A stretch of 10,361 nt of DNA from Planctomycetota bacterium. GTDB lineage: Bacteria; Planctomycetota; Planctomycetia; Isosphaerales; Isosphaeraceae. The notes under the pieces are model-generated. The model was not told where the DNA came from. It made no database searches and saw only the letters and a list, made by a program, of their open reading frames with translations. The translations under genes and the position numbers were made by a program. Shown here piece by piece: positions 1 to 6,940 of this stretch. Position 1 is the stretch's first letter; every line of letters begins with the position of its first letter. Location of the stretch: positions 1-10,361 of the forward strand of contig JAKBCQ010000032.1 of assembly GCA_021807585.1 (NCBI GenBank). The letters run 5' to 3'.

Positions 1-1
1 G

Positions 2-205
2 ATCATCGCTTATGGATTCGATGGAGTACATAATGGTGGATATGACGGGTTAGGAGTTTTTCTTCTCACACCGACTAACCTGAATGTTCCTGAGCCGTCG
101 ACGCTCGTTTTTACGATTCTTGTCGTAGGAGGAATCGCCGGGAAGCGATTTGTAAAGTCGGATACCAGACACCCAAGAAACACGCATTTCGAGTATATCG
201 GCTGA
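2..205 (+). CDS. C-terminal fragment of a PEP-CTERM sorting-domain protein (5' end outside the window)
   Basis: Frame 2 is open from the first bases to TGA at 203-205, giving 67 residues without a start, so the gene begins to the left. The fragment reads IIAYGFDGVHNGGYDGLGVF, then LLTPTNLNVPEPST, a hydrophobic stretch (LVFTILVVGGIAG) and a basic patch (KRFVK). VPEPST plus a membrane segment plus basic residues is the tripartite PEP-CTERM signal, which in known systems is recognised by an exosortase that processes exported proteins for the cell envelope or extracellular matrix. The Gly-rich segment before 'FLLTP' resembles the end of secreted beta-rich proteins with PEP-CTERM tails. One oddity is that about 16 residues (SDTRHPRNTHFEYIG and the preceding Lys) follow the basic patch, where PEP-CTERM proteins usually stop within a few residues. 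The body of the protein, and so its function, cannot be seen. Confidence 0.8.
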   Translation: MIAYGFDGVHNGGYDGLGVFLLTPTNLNVPEPSTLVFTILVVGGIAGKRFVKSDTRHPRNTHFEYIG

Positions 206-397
206 TCGGGATTATCATAAAAGTCTTGCCGGGTGACGGATTGCGTCGGCGAGGATGTGGCGTCGATATGGGGGAAGCGCCGCCGGTTTCGGCCCGCCGA
301 CAAATCATTTGGATCCGGATAAAGAACCTCTGAATATGCGGAATTCTTGCCGGATATCGCTAAAGCCGACACGGCGAACATAAACCGAGCTTTGGAT

Positions 398-1582
398 TCA
401 AAGATTCGGAGGGCTCGGCGGGATTTCGGCGGGCGCCTCAAACAGCGCCGCGCTCGCGGTGAAACCGTGGAGGAAATTTTTGCCGCCGACTGGGCCGATC
501 TCTCCCATCGCGAAGAAGCCCGCGATTGGGATTTCACCAAGGATTTCGCGGATCACGCCGACATCGTGATCGGGCTGGTCGAACAAGCGAGTGCCGCGGC
601 CGTTGCACGTGAATAAAACGCCTCCGACGATCCGTCCGCGCGGTTTTGATCGTCCTCGGGGAGCGAGCATGCCGCGGAGATCTTCGTCGGCGGTTTCGGC
701 GTCGCGCACGTGGAATTGCACGGTTTGGCCGACGCGGAGCGCGTCCGAGATCGCGATTCCCCCCGCGTCGTCGGCGCCGAGGACGTTTCGAATCAAAAAA
801 TCACCGCGCTGGAATGATTCTTGATATTCATTGATCACTCGACCGATATGAAGGCCGCGGCGCGCGCGATCTTGATCGTCGGAATCGAGCTCTTCAAACA
901 GCTCTTGCAGAACCTCGAGCGCCGGTCGCCTGCCGAGTTCGCGAATCACGTTCTCCTCGCATCGAGTGATGAGAACCGTTTTACCAATCGGCCGGCATCC
1001 CTGACTGACGATCGAGCGAATCTTCAACGGGCCGGTGAGGACGATCGCCGCGGCGCCGTCGCGATATTCGGCGCCGTCGAGCACGATCCGATTGCGACCG
1101 GGTTGACGACCGCCGCTCGCCATCCCGCCGATCACCGGTAATCCGTTAGCGTGTTGATTGATCTCGTTCAAAAACACATCCGCGGCGAAGCTGAACGGAT
1201 CGCCCGTCAGCAGTACGCACGACGTATCGATCGGAGCGTGCTTGAGCCGTTCGAGCCCCTCCGCGCCCGATCCCGTCAGTCGGATCGGCGTCAGATCGAC
1301 ATCGGGCGACTCGATCCCCCACAGAACGAGCGCCGGGCCGTTTTCGATCTCGCGAGTCTCCCCCACGACCGATTCGGCGGTGCACCCCAAAAACCGCTTG
1401 GCAATCCCTTCGGTCAGAGCGCGATCCGCCAACACGCGCAGCGCCGACGCGTGATGCGGCGAGCAGAAGCCGATCGCCAGATCGCCCCGAGCTCCTTCGA
1501 GGCCGAGCTTGACGCGTTCGACGACGTCGGTGATCGCAGCGGTCGAGTCGTTGAGCGTGGATAGTGCGGTCGCGCAGCGCAT
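398..1582 (-). CDS. FIST-domain protein (FIST_N + FIST_C), putative small-ligand sensor
   Basis: This is a 394-residue protein from ATG at 1582. The N-terminal half fits FIST_N: MRCATALSTLNDSTAAI at the start, 'DLAIGFCSPHH' near residues 34-44, and the glycine-rich 'VIGGMASGG' near 150-158. The C-terminal half fits FIST_C: 'GCRPIGKTVLITRCEENVI' from about 195, 'GGVLFTCNGRGTRLF' near 320-334, and the very typical end 'GFFAMGEIGPVGGKNFLHG' near 355-373. FIST domains are predicted cytoplasmic modules that bind small ligands, possibly amino acids. They often occur in signal-transduction proteins, but here the domain stands alone with no kinase, GGDEF or receiver module, and no signal peptide is seen. 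A GTG at 1615 would add 11 residues. I prefer 1582 because family members usually begin close to the 'ASALS'-like motif. Neither start has a clear Shine-Dalgarno sequence. The gene is convergent with the PEP-CTERM gene, and its ligand is unknown. Confidence 0.85.
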   Translation of the reverse strand: MRCATALSTLNDSTAAITDVVERVKLGLEGARGDLAIGFCSPHHASALRVLADRALTEGIAKRFLGCTAESVVGETREIENGPALVLWGIESPDVDLTPIRLTGSGAEGLERLKHAPIDTSCVLLTGDPFSFAADVFLNEINQHANGLPVIGGMASGGRQPGRNRIVLDGAEYRDGAAAIVLTGPLKIRSIVSQGCRPIGKTVLITRCEENVIRELGRRPALEVLQELFEELDSDDQDRARRGLHIGRVINEYQESFQRGDFLIRNVLGADDAGGIAISDALRVGQTVQFHVRDAETADEDLRGMLAPRGRSKPRGRIVGGVLFTCNGRGTRLFDQPDHDVGVIREILGEIPIAGFFAMGEIGPVGGKNFLHGFTASAALFEAPAEIPPSPPNL

Positions 1583-1686
1583 CGCCGTGGTGTCCAAAGC
1601 GGGTTGAGAGATCACGAACGGAATATCAAGCGATTGTACCTTGCGACGATCGCCGAACGCCAGATCCCCGCGTCTTCAGATCAAGA

Positions 1687-1701
1687 AATCAAATATTGAT
1701 T
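1687..1701. promoter_or_regulatory. AATCAA-ATA-TTGATT dyad upstream of the FIST gene
   Basis: Six-base arms (1687-1692 and 1696-1701) form a perfect inverted repeat around a 3-base centre. It sits in the AT-rich gap between the FIST gene start and the EF-hand gene end, about 105 bp upstream of the FIST ATG. Position and symmetry suit a dimeric regulator, but no regulator is identified and AT-rich gaps yield such dyads by chance. Similar TTGAT/ATCAA dyads occur elsewhere on this side of the window. Confidence 0.25.
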
Positions 1702-1709
1702 GTATGCGT

Positions 1710-1745
1710 ATCAAAAAACAACTATAAGTTTGGTTGTTTTTTGAT
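1710..1745 (-). terminator. AT-rich 13-bp hairpin terminator of the EF-hand gene, overlapping its stop codon
   Basis: ATCAAAAAACAAC (1710-1722) is perfectly complementary to GTTGTTTTTTGAT (1733-1745) around a 10-base loop. Read in the direction of the EF-hand gene, the first arm encodes the C-terminal I-K-K-Q. The loop holds P-N-L and the first bases of the TAG stop (1724-1722), and the second arm contains a run of six U. A-tract/U-tract hairpins can act as factor-independent terminators in either direction. The lack of a GC-rich stem is atypical in a GC-rich genome, so the terminator role is probable, not certain. Confidence 0.6.
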
Positions 1746-2690
1746 CGCGGCGGCGTTGACCTCGCGATATTCTTTCCAGGAGATGGAACCGTCGCCGTCG
1801 AGATCGAGCTGTTTGAAACGAGCGGGTTTGCCGGTGAATTCTTCTCGTGTCAATCGACCGTCGCCGTTTTTATCCATGGCGCGAAACCGAGGACCGGGAG
1901 TGCCGGCGCCTTTGGCGACGGCCTTGCGCAAGTCGGCGGTCTTGGTGGCGTCTGGTTTCGGCTTTGCTTCGGCGGATTTTGAGTCGGTCTGTTTCGCGTC
2001 GGTCGGTTTGGGAGGGTTGGCCGCGGGTTTGGGAGCGGGGCGGGCCGCGTTTTTCTCGGCGTTCGTCTTAAGGAACTCGGCCTCGGCGGGGGTGGGCTGA
2101 AACGCCAAGAACTCTTCGCGGCTGATGAAACCGTCTTGATCGAGGTCGATCTTGACGAAGAGCGTTTCGGGGCCGTGGAATTCGCTCAGGCCGATTTCGT
2201 CGTCGCCGTCTTTATCCAACGCGAGGAAGCGATCGACCGCGGTTTGCTCGATCGTGGGAGCGTCTTTCTTCGGATCGGCGGGGGTCGCGCCGGCCGTCGC
2301 CGAGGGCTTGCGCGGTTCGGCTTTGGGATCGCCGTTCGCTTTCTTTTTTGCCATGTTCTCTTGTTGAATCGCCTGAAGTCGTTGGCGATGTTTCAGGAGG
2401 AGATCGCGGAATTCAATCGCCTCGAGCTTACCGTCGTGGTTGGCGTCGCCGTATTTGAGCAGGGTTTCGAATGCCGACATCGCCTCGGGAGGGACTTCAT
2501 TTTTGGTGATCGTGTTATCGGCGTCGGCGTCGAGTTTTTCGAAGAGTTCGCGGGGAAGCATCGGCGTCGGCTGCGCCGCTTTCGTTTTTTTCTCGGTTTT
2601 GGCGGCGTTTTTCTCGTCGGCGAACGCGCCCAGGCAGGACGACACGATCGAGAAAGCAACCCCGAGACATGCGACGCTCGATCTCGTCAT
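1722..2690 (-). CDS. Secreted protein with six EF-hand calcium-binding loops
   Basis: This is a 322-residue protein from ATG at 2690, preceded by GGAG (2701-2698) at 7-base spacing. That RBS decides against a start 10 codons further upstream. It opens with a signal peptide: MTRSS, a hydrophobic core (VACLGVAFSIVSSCLG), then a likely Ala-x-Ala-like cleavage site at AFA/DEK. Six EF-hand loops follow in three pairs: DADADNTITKNE (54-65), DANHDGKLEAIE (82-93), DKDGDDEIGLSE (159-170), DLDQDGFISREE (182-193), DKNGDGRLTREE (273-284) and DLDGDGSISWKE (296-307). All have acidic residues at loop positions 1 and 12; loop 1 has Asn instead of Gly at position 6. The pairs are separated by Lys/Pro/Ala-rich, probably disordered linkers (about 112-148 and 211-262). 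It probably binds calcium outside the cytoplasm, and the partner is unknown. Such multi-EF-hand secreted proteins are common in planctomycetes. Confidence 0.88.
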   Translation of the reverse strand: MTRSSVACLGVAFSIVSSCLGAFADEKNAAKTEKKTKAAQPTPMLPRELFEKLDADADNTITKNEVPPEAMSAFETLLKYGDANHDGKLEAIEFRDLLLKHRQRLQAIQQENMAKKKANGDPKAEPRKPSATAGATPADPKKDAPTIEQTAVDRFLALDKDGDDEIGLSEFHGPETLFVKIDLDQDGFISREEFLAFQPTPAEAEFLKTNAEKNAARPAPKPAANPPKPTDAKQTDSKSAEAKPKPDATKTADLRKAVAKGAGTPGPRFRAMDKNGDGRLTREEFTGKPARFKQLDLDGDGSISWKEYREVNAAAIKKQPNL

Positions 2691-2710
2691 GGCGGAACTC
2701 CGAAAAAAAG

Positions 2711-2728
2711 CGATCACCATTGTGATCG
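2711..2728. promoter_or_regulatory. CGATCAC-CATT-GTGATCG dyad in the EF-hand gene leader
   Basis: Seven-base perfect arms (2711-2717, 2722-2728) flank a 4-base centre, 20 bases upstream of the EF-hand ATG and just upstream of its RBS. It could be an operator on DNA or a small hairpin in the mRNA leader that affects ribosome access. Neither role can be told from sequence alone. Confidence 0.3.
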
Positions 2729-2853
2729 ATCAAGGTTGATTCGCGCTTCCATCCCAAACTCTCGCGTGGATGTCGGCCGATCGGCGACACCTCGATACGT
2801 GCAAGATACCAAATACGAGACCTTTCCTTCAAGGATCAAGCGAGCCGCGCCGC

Positions 2854-2884
2854 TTCCCGACCGGGAAAATCTTGATAAATTATA
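2854..2884 (-). promoter_or_regulatory. Candidate promoter -10 box with overlapping operator-like dyad, EF-hand gene
   Basis: On the minus strand a perfect TATAAT lies at 2884-2879, pointing at the EF-hand gene. The hexamer 17 bases upstream (CGTCAT) is a poor -35, so the box may need an activator or may be chance in AT-rich DNA. Just downstream, spanning roughly the +5 to +18 positions of a start near 2872, is the perfect dyad TTCCCG-AC-CGGGAA (2854-2867), where a repressor could block transcription. The implied leader is about 180 bases. Confidence 0.35.
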
Positions 2885-2938
2885 TATTGATTTTATTTGA
2901 TATGACGACCGAGATCGACTTCGTACGCGCAAACTATC

Positions 2939-2953
2939 ATTGATAATATCAAT
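2939..2953. promoter_or_regulatory. Perfect ATTGATA-A-TATCAAT dyad
   Basis: Seven-base arms are perfectly symmetric around A2946. It lies in AT-rich DNA between the hydrolase stop and the candidate EF-hand promoter, about 67 bp upstream of the start site inferred from that promoter. The arms are too AT-rich and the loop too short for a good RNA hairpin, so a protein-binding site is the more natural reading. It belongs to the ATTGAT/ATCAAT group seen several times in this block. Confidence 0.3.
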
Positions 2954-3002
2954 TAAACAGAATTACAAATAGATGCAAAATCGCTATGTTATGATTTAAG
3001 CT

Positions 3003-4667
3003 TCAGTCTTGGGTTGGACGGCGGGCTCTCGGCGAAAGCAGCCGTTTTTTCCGTGGTTTGGCGTCGACGGGTCCGGGATCGGGCGACCAAGCGTAGGGGG
3101 CGATCCAGCGCGCGACCTGGGGGTCCGAGGTTGCGTCGAGGAGCGTGTGCGCTCGCCCGACGATCGGCTCGAGGTCGTGTTGAGCGATCCGTTCGGCGAG
3201 CGGGCCGATCCGCTCGAGATCGCGATCGGTCAGCCCCTTTCGCCCCATCGCCGCCCGTCGTCCCGAGCGGAACAGGAATGGATACATCGAAAGAGCCTCA
3301 TCTGATGTATTATAGAGGTTCAGCAGATATTCACATCCTTCGATCGCATGGTCGCAACGCTCGCCGGGATCGAACCAATCGTGATCGACCGCGGCGCCCA
3401 GGAGAACGGCTCGAACGTGGAGATCGGGCCGAAGTCGAGCGAGCTTGACGGGACGATCGCTCGCTTTATCGGCGATCGCACCTCCTCCCAGTAAATGAAG
3501 AGCGGTCGAGACGACCCGCCCTCCGAAACTCTGCCCAAGCAGGCACACGCGGCTCTCCAAGGGAAACGACAGAAGAAATTGCGCGAGATGTAAACCTGTT
3601 ACATAGGATCTTCGTGCTTTTTCATTGATATCAATGACATCGATCGAACTAACCCGCCAGCTCGGCCAGTCGAAAATGACAAAGATCGTGTCCGAAGTTA
3701 GACCTCCGTTGATTTCGAGCCAGGTATGACTCCAAAAGCCGCCGCCGATCGCGGTGTCGGCGTACGTCAAACTGCCGTGAATCTGCACGAACACCGTATG
3801 ACCCGCCGCCTGGGCGAAAAGGTCGCGCGGGTCGCGATCCACCATCTCGCCGACCTCGTTGAACTGGCGAATTTGAAGTTGATCCCACGAAAAAAGTGTC
3901 ATCTCTTGAGGTACTTTATAAGTGGAAACGATCCAGAATTGATCGAGCCTGGTCATATCGGGCTTGAAGTGATCGAGAATGACCAACGGCCAACCCGATC
4001 TGGGGTCGAAAGTCCCCCCTAAAAACGGCTGATTGTCCGAAGTCCCGATCACTCCAGGGCCCGACGCTCCAGGATCGAACCGCGAACCGGGTCGGAATCG
4101 CGGTGCGGAGATGGGAGCGTATTGATCGTTCGAAACGCGGCGACGGAAGAATCTCAAGTATCGATTTTCCCCGCGCGTAGGGGTCCCCTCGGGAAGCCAA
4201 CGCTGGATTGATTGATAGAGCGCACGCGTGCGCTGGGCGTTGAATTCGGCGGCGGCGGGCCGAGGCGCGACGGGGATCTCCTCGGGCGTGAGAGCCGGCG
4301 AACGCGGCGGAGCAATTCTAAGCCTGGGTGCGGTCGTAGGAGGAGGGGTCGCGGGTGGTGCGGTCGCGGGAGGAGCGGTCGCGGGTGGAGCGGTCGCGGG
4401 TGGAGCGGTAGCGGGAGCGGTGGCGGGAGGAGCGGTCGCGGGTGGAGCGACGAAAGGCGGAGCCACCGAAGGGAGCGGAGGCGCGGGCGAAGGAACGGGG
4501 TTTGTGCGCGGTATCGGCGGCGACGGATTCGTCGGCTCTTGAGCGATCGCCAATGCCGTAAACTGAAGAGCGATCAGCAACCACGCGGTGTGGTCGATCG
4601 GCGCCGTCGTCGATCGTCGGCGCGGTTTTAGATCTGATTTGTACTTGTTTATTGATCGATCAATCAT
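3003..4667 (-). CDS. Exported DUF900-like alpha/beta hydrolase with a PPATA-repeat linker
   Basis: This is a 554-residue protein from ATG at 4667. A GTG at 4676 adds three residues and cannot be excluded, as both have an AGG-type RBS at non-ideal distance. Residues about 26-43 (HTAWLLIALQFTALAIAQ) look like a signal peptide or anchor after a basic N-terminus. A Pro/Ala/Thr-rich linker (about 44-125) includes eight PPATA-type units. The catalytic part begins near 285: oxyanion-strand 'VFVQIHGS' (292-299), 'FVIFDWPSW' (329-337), the nucleophile elbow 'LLGQSFGGRVV' with candidate Ser380, a candidate acid Asp in 'LYNTSDEAL' (about 456), and a candidate His in 'VGRAHTLLD' (about 507). The HG, DWPS and GxSxGG order matches DUF900 hydrolases, whose substrates are mostly unknown. 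Substrate here is therefore unknown. The C-terminus is rich in Lys/Arg. The gene is divergent from groEL1 and lies upstream of the EF-hand gene on the same strand, too far for an obvious operon. Confidence 0.8.
   Translation of the reverse strand: MIDRSINKYKSDLKPRRRSTTAPIDHTAWLLIALQFTALAIAQEPTNPSPPIPRTNPVPSPAPPLPSVAPPFVAPPATAPPATAPATAPPATAPPATAPPATAPPATPPPTTAPRLRIAPPRSPALTPEEIPVAPRPAAAEFNAQRTRALYQSIQRWLPEGTPTRGENRYLRFFRRRVSNDQYAPISAPRFRPGSRFDPGASGPGVIGTSDNQPFLGGTFDPRSGWPLVILDHFKPDMTRLDQFWIVSTYKVPQEMTLFSWDQLQIRQFNEVGEMVDRDPRDLFAQAAGHTVFVQIHGSLTYADTAIGGGFWSHTWLEINGGLTSDTIFVIFDWPSWRVSSIDVIDINEKARRSYVTGLHLAQFLLSFPLESRVCLLGQSFGGRVVSTALHLLGGGAIADKASDRPVKLARLRPDLHVRAVLLGAAVDHDWFDPGERCDHAIEGCEYLLNLYNTSDEALSMYPFLFRSGRRAAMGRKGLTDRDLERIGPLAERIAQHDLEPIVGRAHTLLDATSDPQVARWIAPYAWSPDPGPVDAKPRKKRLLSPRARRPTQD
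3622..3637. repeat. 16-bp perfect palindrome TCATTGATATCAATGA inside the hydrolase gene
   Basis: The palindrome is exact and encodes V-I-D-I-N-E in the hydrolase frame. It contains ATTGAT directly abutting ATCAAT, the half-sites found in dyads at 2939-2953 and 4651-4664. It lies in the coding region, so it may simply reflect the codons ATT GAT ATC AAT. A regulatory role is only a possibility. Confidence 0.25.
4329..4445 (-). repeat. 15-bp tandem repeat encoding PPATA units in the hydrolase linker
   Basis: Eight imperfect units encode, in order, PPATA, PPATA, PATA, PPATA, PPATA, PPATA, PPATP and PPTTA. The third unit has lost one proline codon (a 3-base deletion), so the frame is kept. Such repeats change length by replication slippage. 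The encoded stretch is expected to be an extended, flexible spacer between the membrane-proximal N-terminus and the hydrolase domain. Confidence 0.85.
4651..4664. promoter_or_regulatory. Perfect 14-bp palindrome ATTGATCGATCAAT just after the hydrolase start codon
   Basis: The site begins immediately downstream of the hydrolase ATG (4667-4665) and encodes the I-D-R-S-I-N region. A protein bound here would block initiation or early elongation, a common autoregulatory position. Because it lies within codons and consists of GATC-type words that are frequent in this window, chance remains likely. Confidence 0.25.
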
Positions 4668-4905
4668 AAACCTCACTCGAGCCTGTGCGATCGAACCAGG
4701 GAATCGATCGGTCGACCAAAATCGTGACGATCTCGTTGTTTAGATCGGTTCTTTTGGCGATGCGGGTTGAATCGCGGGGAACGATTCCGCCGATTGGGCC
4801 GGGATCGTCGCGAGTTTGGGATGCGAGTCACATCGAAACCCGATTTCTCGGAATGGGAGATGCGGCCGCGCGCAGTTGATCGATCGCATGAGTCATCTCG
4901 CGACC

Positions 4906-4919
4906 AAACCCTGGGGTTT
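4906..4919. promoter_or_regulatory. AAACCC-TG-GGGTTT dyad upstream of groEL1
   Basis: Perfect 6-base arms surround a 2-base centre, 16 bases before the larger nested dyad at 4935. The proximity of two dyads in one intergenic region raises the chance that this is a regulatory cluster. No binding protein is recognised. Confidence 0.3.
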
Positions 4920-4934
4920 CCATTTCAAGACAAT

Positions 4935-4976
4935 CTGACACCGAGACTGCCAAAAAGGCAGACGACGGGGTGTCGG
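4935..4976. promoter_or_regulatory. Nested inverted repeat upstream of groEL1 (candidate regulator or enhancer site)
   Basis: The inner dyad is CTGCC-AAAAA-GGCAG (4947-4961). The outer arms are GACACC (4937-4942) and GGTGTC (4969-4974), also perfectly complementary. On the left side the hexamers CTGACA (4935) and CTGCCA (4947) are direct half-site variants exactly 12 bp apart, so a regulator could bind several times on one face of the helix. The centre (about 4954) lies roughly 110 bp upstream of the start inferred from the sigma-54-like element, a typical distance for an enhancer-binding protein. A terminator is unlikely, because the flanking genes diverge from this region. Confidence 0.5.
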
Positions 4977-5038
4977 CGCGATTTTCTCGATCATCGCAAG
5001 TTCTTGATTTCGCTAAAGATCGGTCATTTTTCCTGGTG

Positions 5039-5054
5039 CGGCATTGAACTTGCT
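5039..5054 (+). promoter_or_regulatory. Sigma-54-like promoter element for groEL1
   Basis: CGGCAT-TGAAC-TTGCT places GG (5040-5041) and GC (5052-5053) exactly 10 bases apart, as in the sigma-54 consensus TGGCAC-N5-TTGCA. All -12 bases match with T allowed last, and four of six match at -24. It predicts a start near 5065 and an 88-base leader. An overlapping alternative is a sigma-70 reading with TTGAAC (5044-5049) and a poor CATTAA 18 bases later. The choice cannot be settled from sequence. Confidence 0.4.
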
Positions 5055-5152
5055 GTTGGTTGGGTTTCATTAAACGATCGCCTTTCGCTCGGCGGGTTTC
5101 GGTTCCAATTGCCCGGCGACGTCGTGCCGATCGTGTCAAGGAGAACATCAAC

Positions 5153-6823
<1,671 letters not shown>

Positions 6824-6890
6824 TCGGCCCGCTCCGAACGTTGCAAAACAATCGTTGACTTACACATAAACACAAATGAGGTTTTCCGCG

Positions 6891-6912
6891 ATCCCGAACG
6901 GCGAGTCGGGAT
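6891..6912 (+). other. ATCCCGA/TCGGGAT hairpin in the groES leader
   Basis: Perfect 7-base arms (6891-6897, 6906-6912) close an 8-base loop, 28 bases upstream of the groES ATG. The far arm includes an in-frame ATG (6911) that would otherwise add 10 residues to GroES, so the hairpin would hide this alternative start. It may also act as an mRNA processing or stability element between groEL1 and groES. Confidence 0.3.
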
Positions 6913-6940
6913 GGCGGAGTTGAGAAGAAGGGTTGAACCG

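Larger units (their letters stand above)
2691..3002. other. 312-base intergenic region between the EF-hand gene and the hydrolase gene
   Basis: I see no convincing gene here. The region is the leader of the EF-hand gene and the downstream flank of the hydrolase gene. It holds the EF-hand RBS, a leader dyad (2711-2728), a candidate minus-strand -10 box with an adjacent dyad (2854-2884), and an AT-rich stretch (about 2870-3000) with a perfect ATTGATA/TATCAAT dyad (2939-2953). No GC-rich terminator for the hydrolase gene is visible. Confidence 0.6.
4668..5152. other. 485-base divergent intergenic region between the hydrolase gene and groEL1
   Basis: No gene is supported here. An open frame extends groEL1 upstream to 5060, but the RBS and homology place the groEL1 start at 5153. 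The region contains a weak dyad GAATCG/CGATTC (4769-4787), AAACCC-TG-GGGTTT (4906-4919), a nested dyad (4935-4976), a sigma-54-like element (5039-5054) and the groEL1 RBS (AAGGAG, 5138-5143). I looked for a CIRCE-type HrcA operator (TTAGCACTC-N9-GAGTGCTAA) and found none. Confidence 0.6.

Noticed and set aside
10..540. Minus-strand open frame of 176 codons at the left edge
   Set aside because: It overlaps the FIST gene out of frame and runs antisense to the PEP-CTERM fragment. It is Arg/Ser-rich, as expected of GC-rich shadow frames.
347..616. Plus-strand open frame of 89 codons with plausible composition
   Set aside because: It lies almost wholly antisense to the C-terminal FIST_C region, which has clear family motifs. 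It has no recognised homology and no good RBS.
1564..2100. Plus-strand open frame of 178 codons across the FIST/EF-hand gap
   Set aside because: It is mostly antisense to the EF-hand gene and crosses the terminator hairpin, with no recognisable motif.
4329..4445. Possible CRISPR-like array
   Set aside because: The 15-bp units are contiguous, have no spacers and encode an in-frame PPATA linker.
5060..5152. Upstream extension of groEL1 (31 extra residues)
   Set aside because: The extension is Arg-rich and not homologous to GroEL. A good RBS and a conserved VAKK start lie at 5153.
4668..5152. CIRCE (HrcA) operator expected upstream of groEL
   Set aside because: No TTAGCACTC-N9-GAGTGCTAA or close variant was seen here or in the groES leader.
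6837..6856. AACGTTG/CAATCGTT hairpin after groEL1
   Set aside because: The stem is short, AT-rich and interrupted by a bulged T, too weak to call a terminator.
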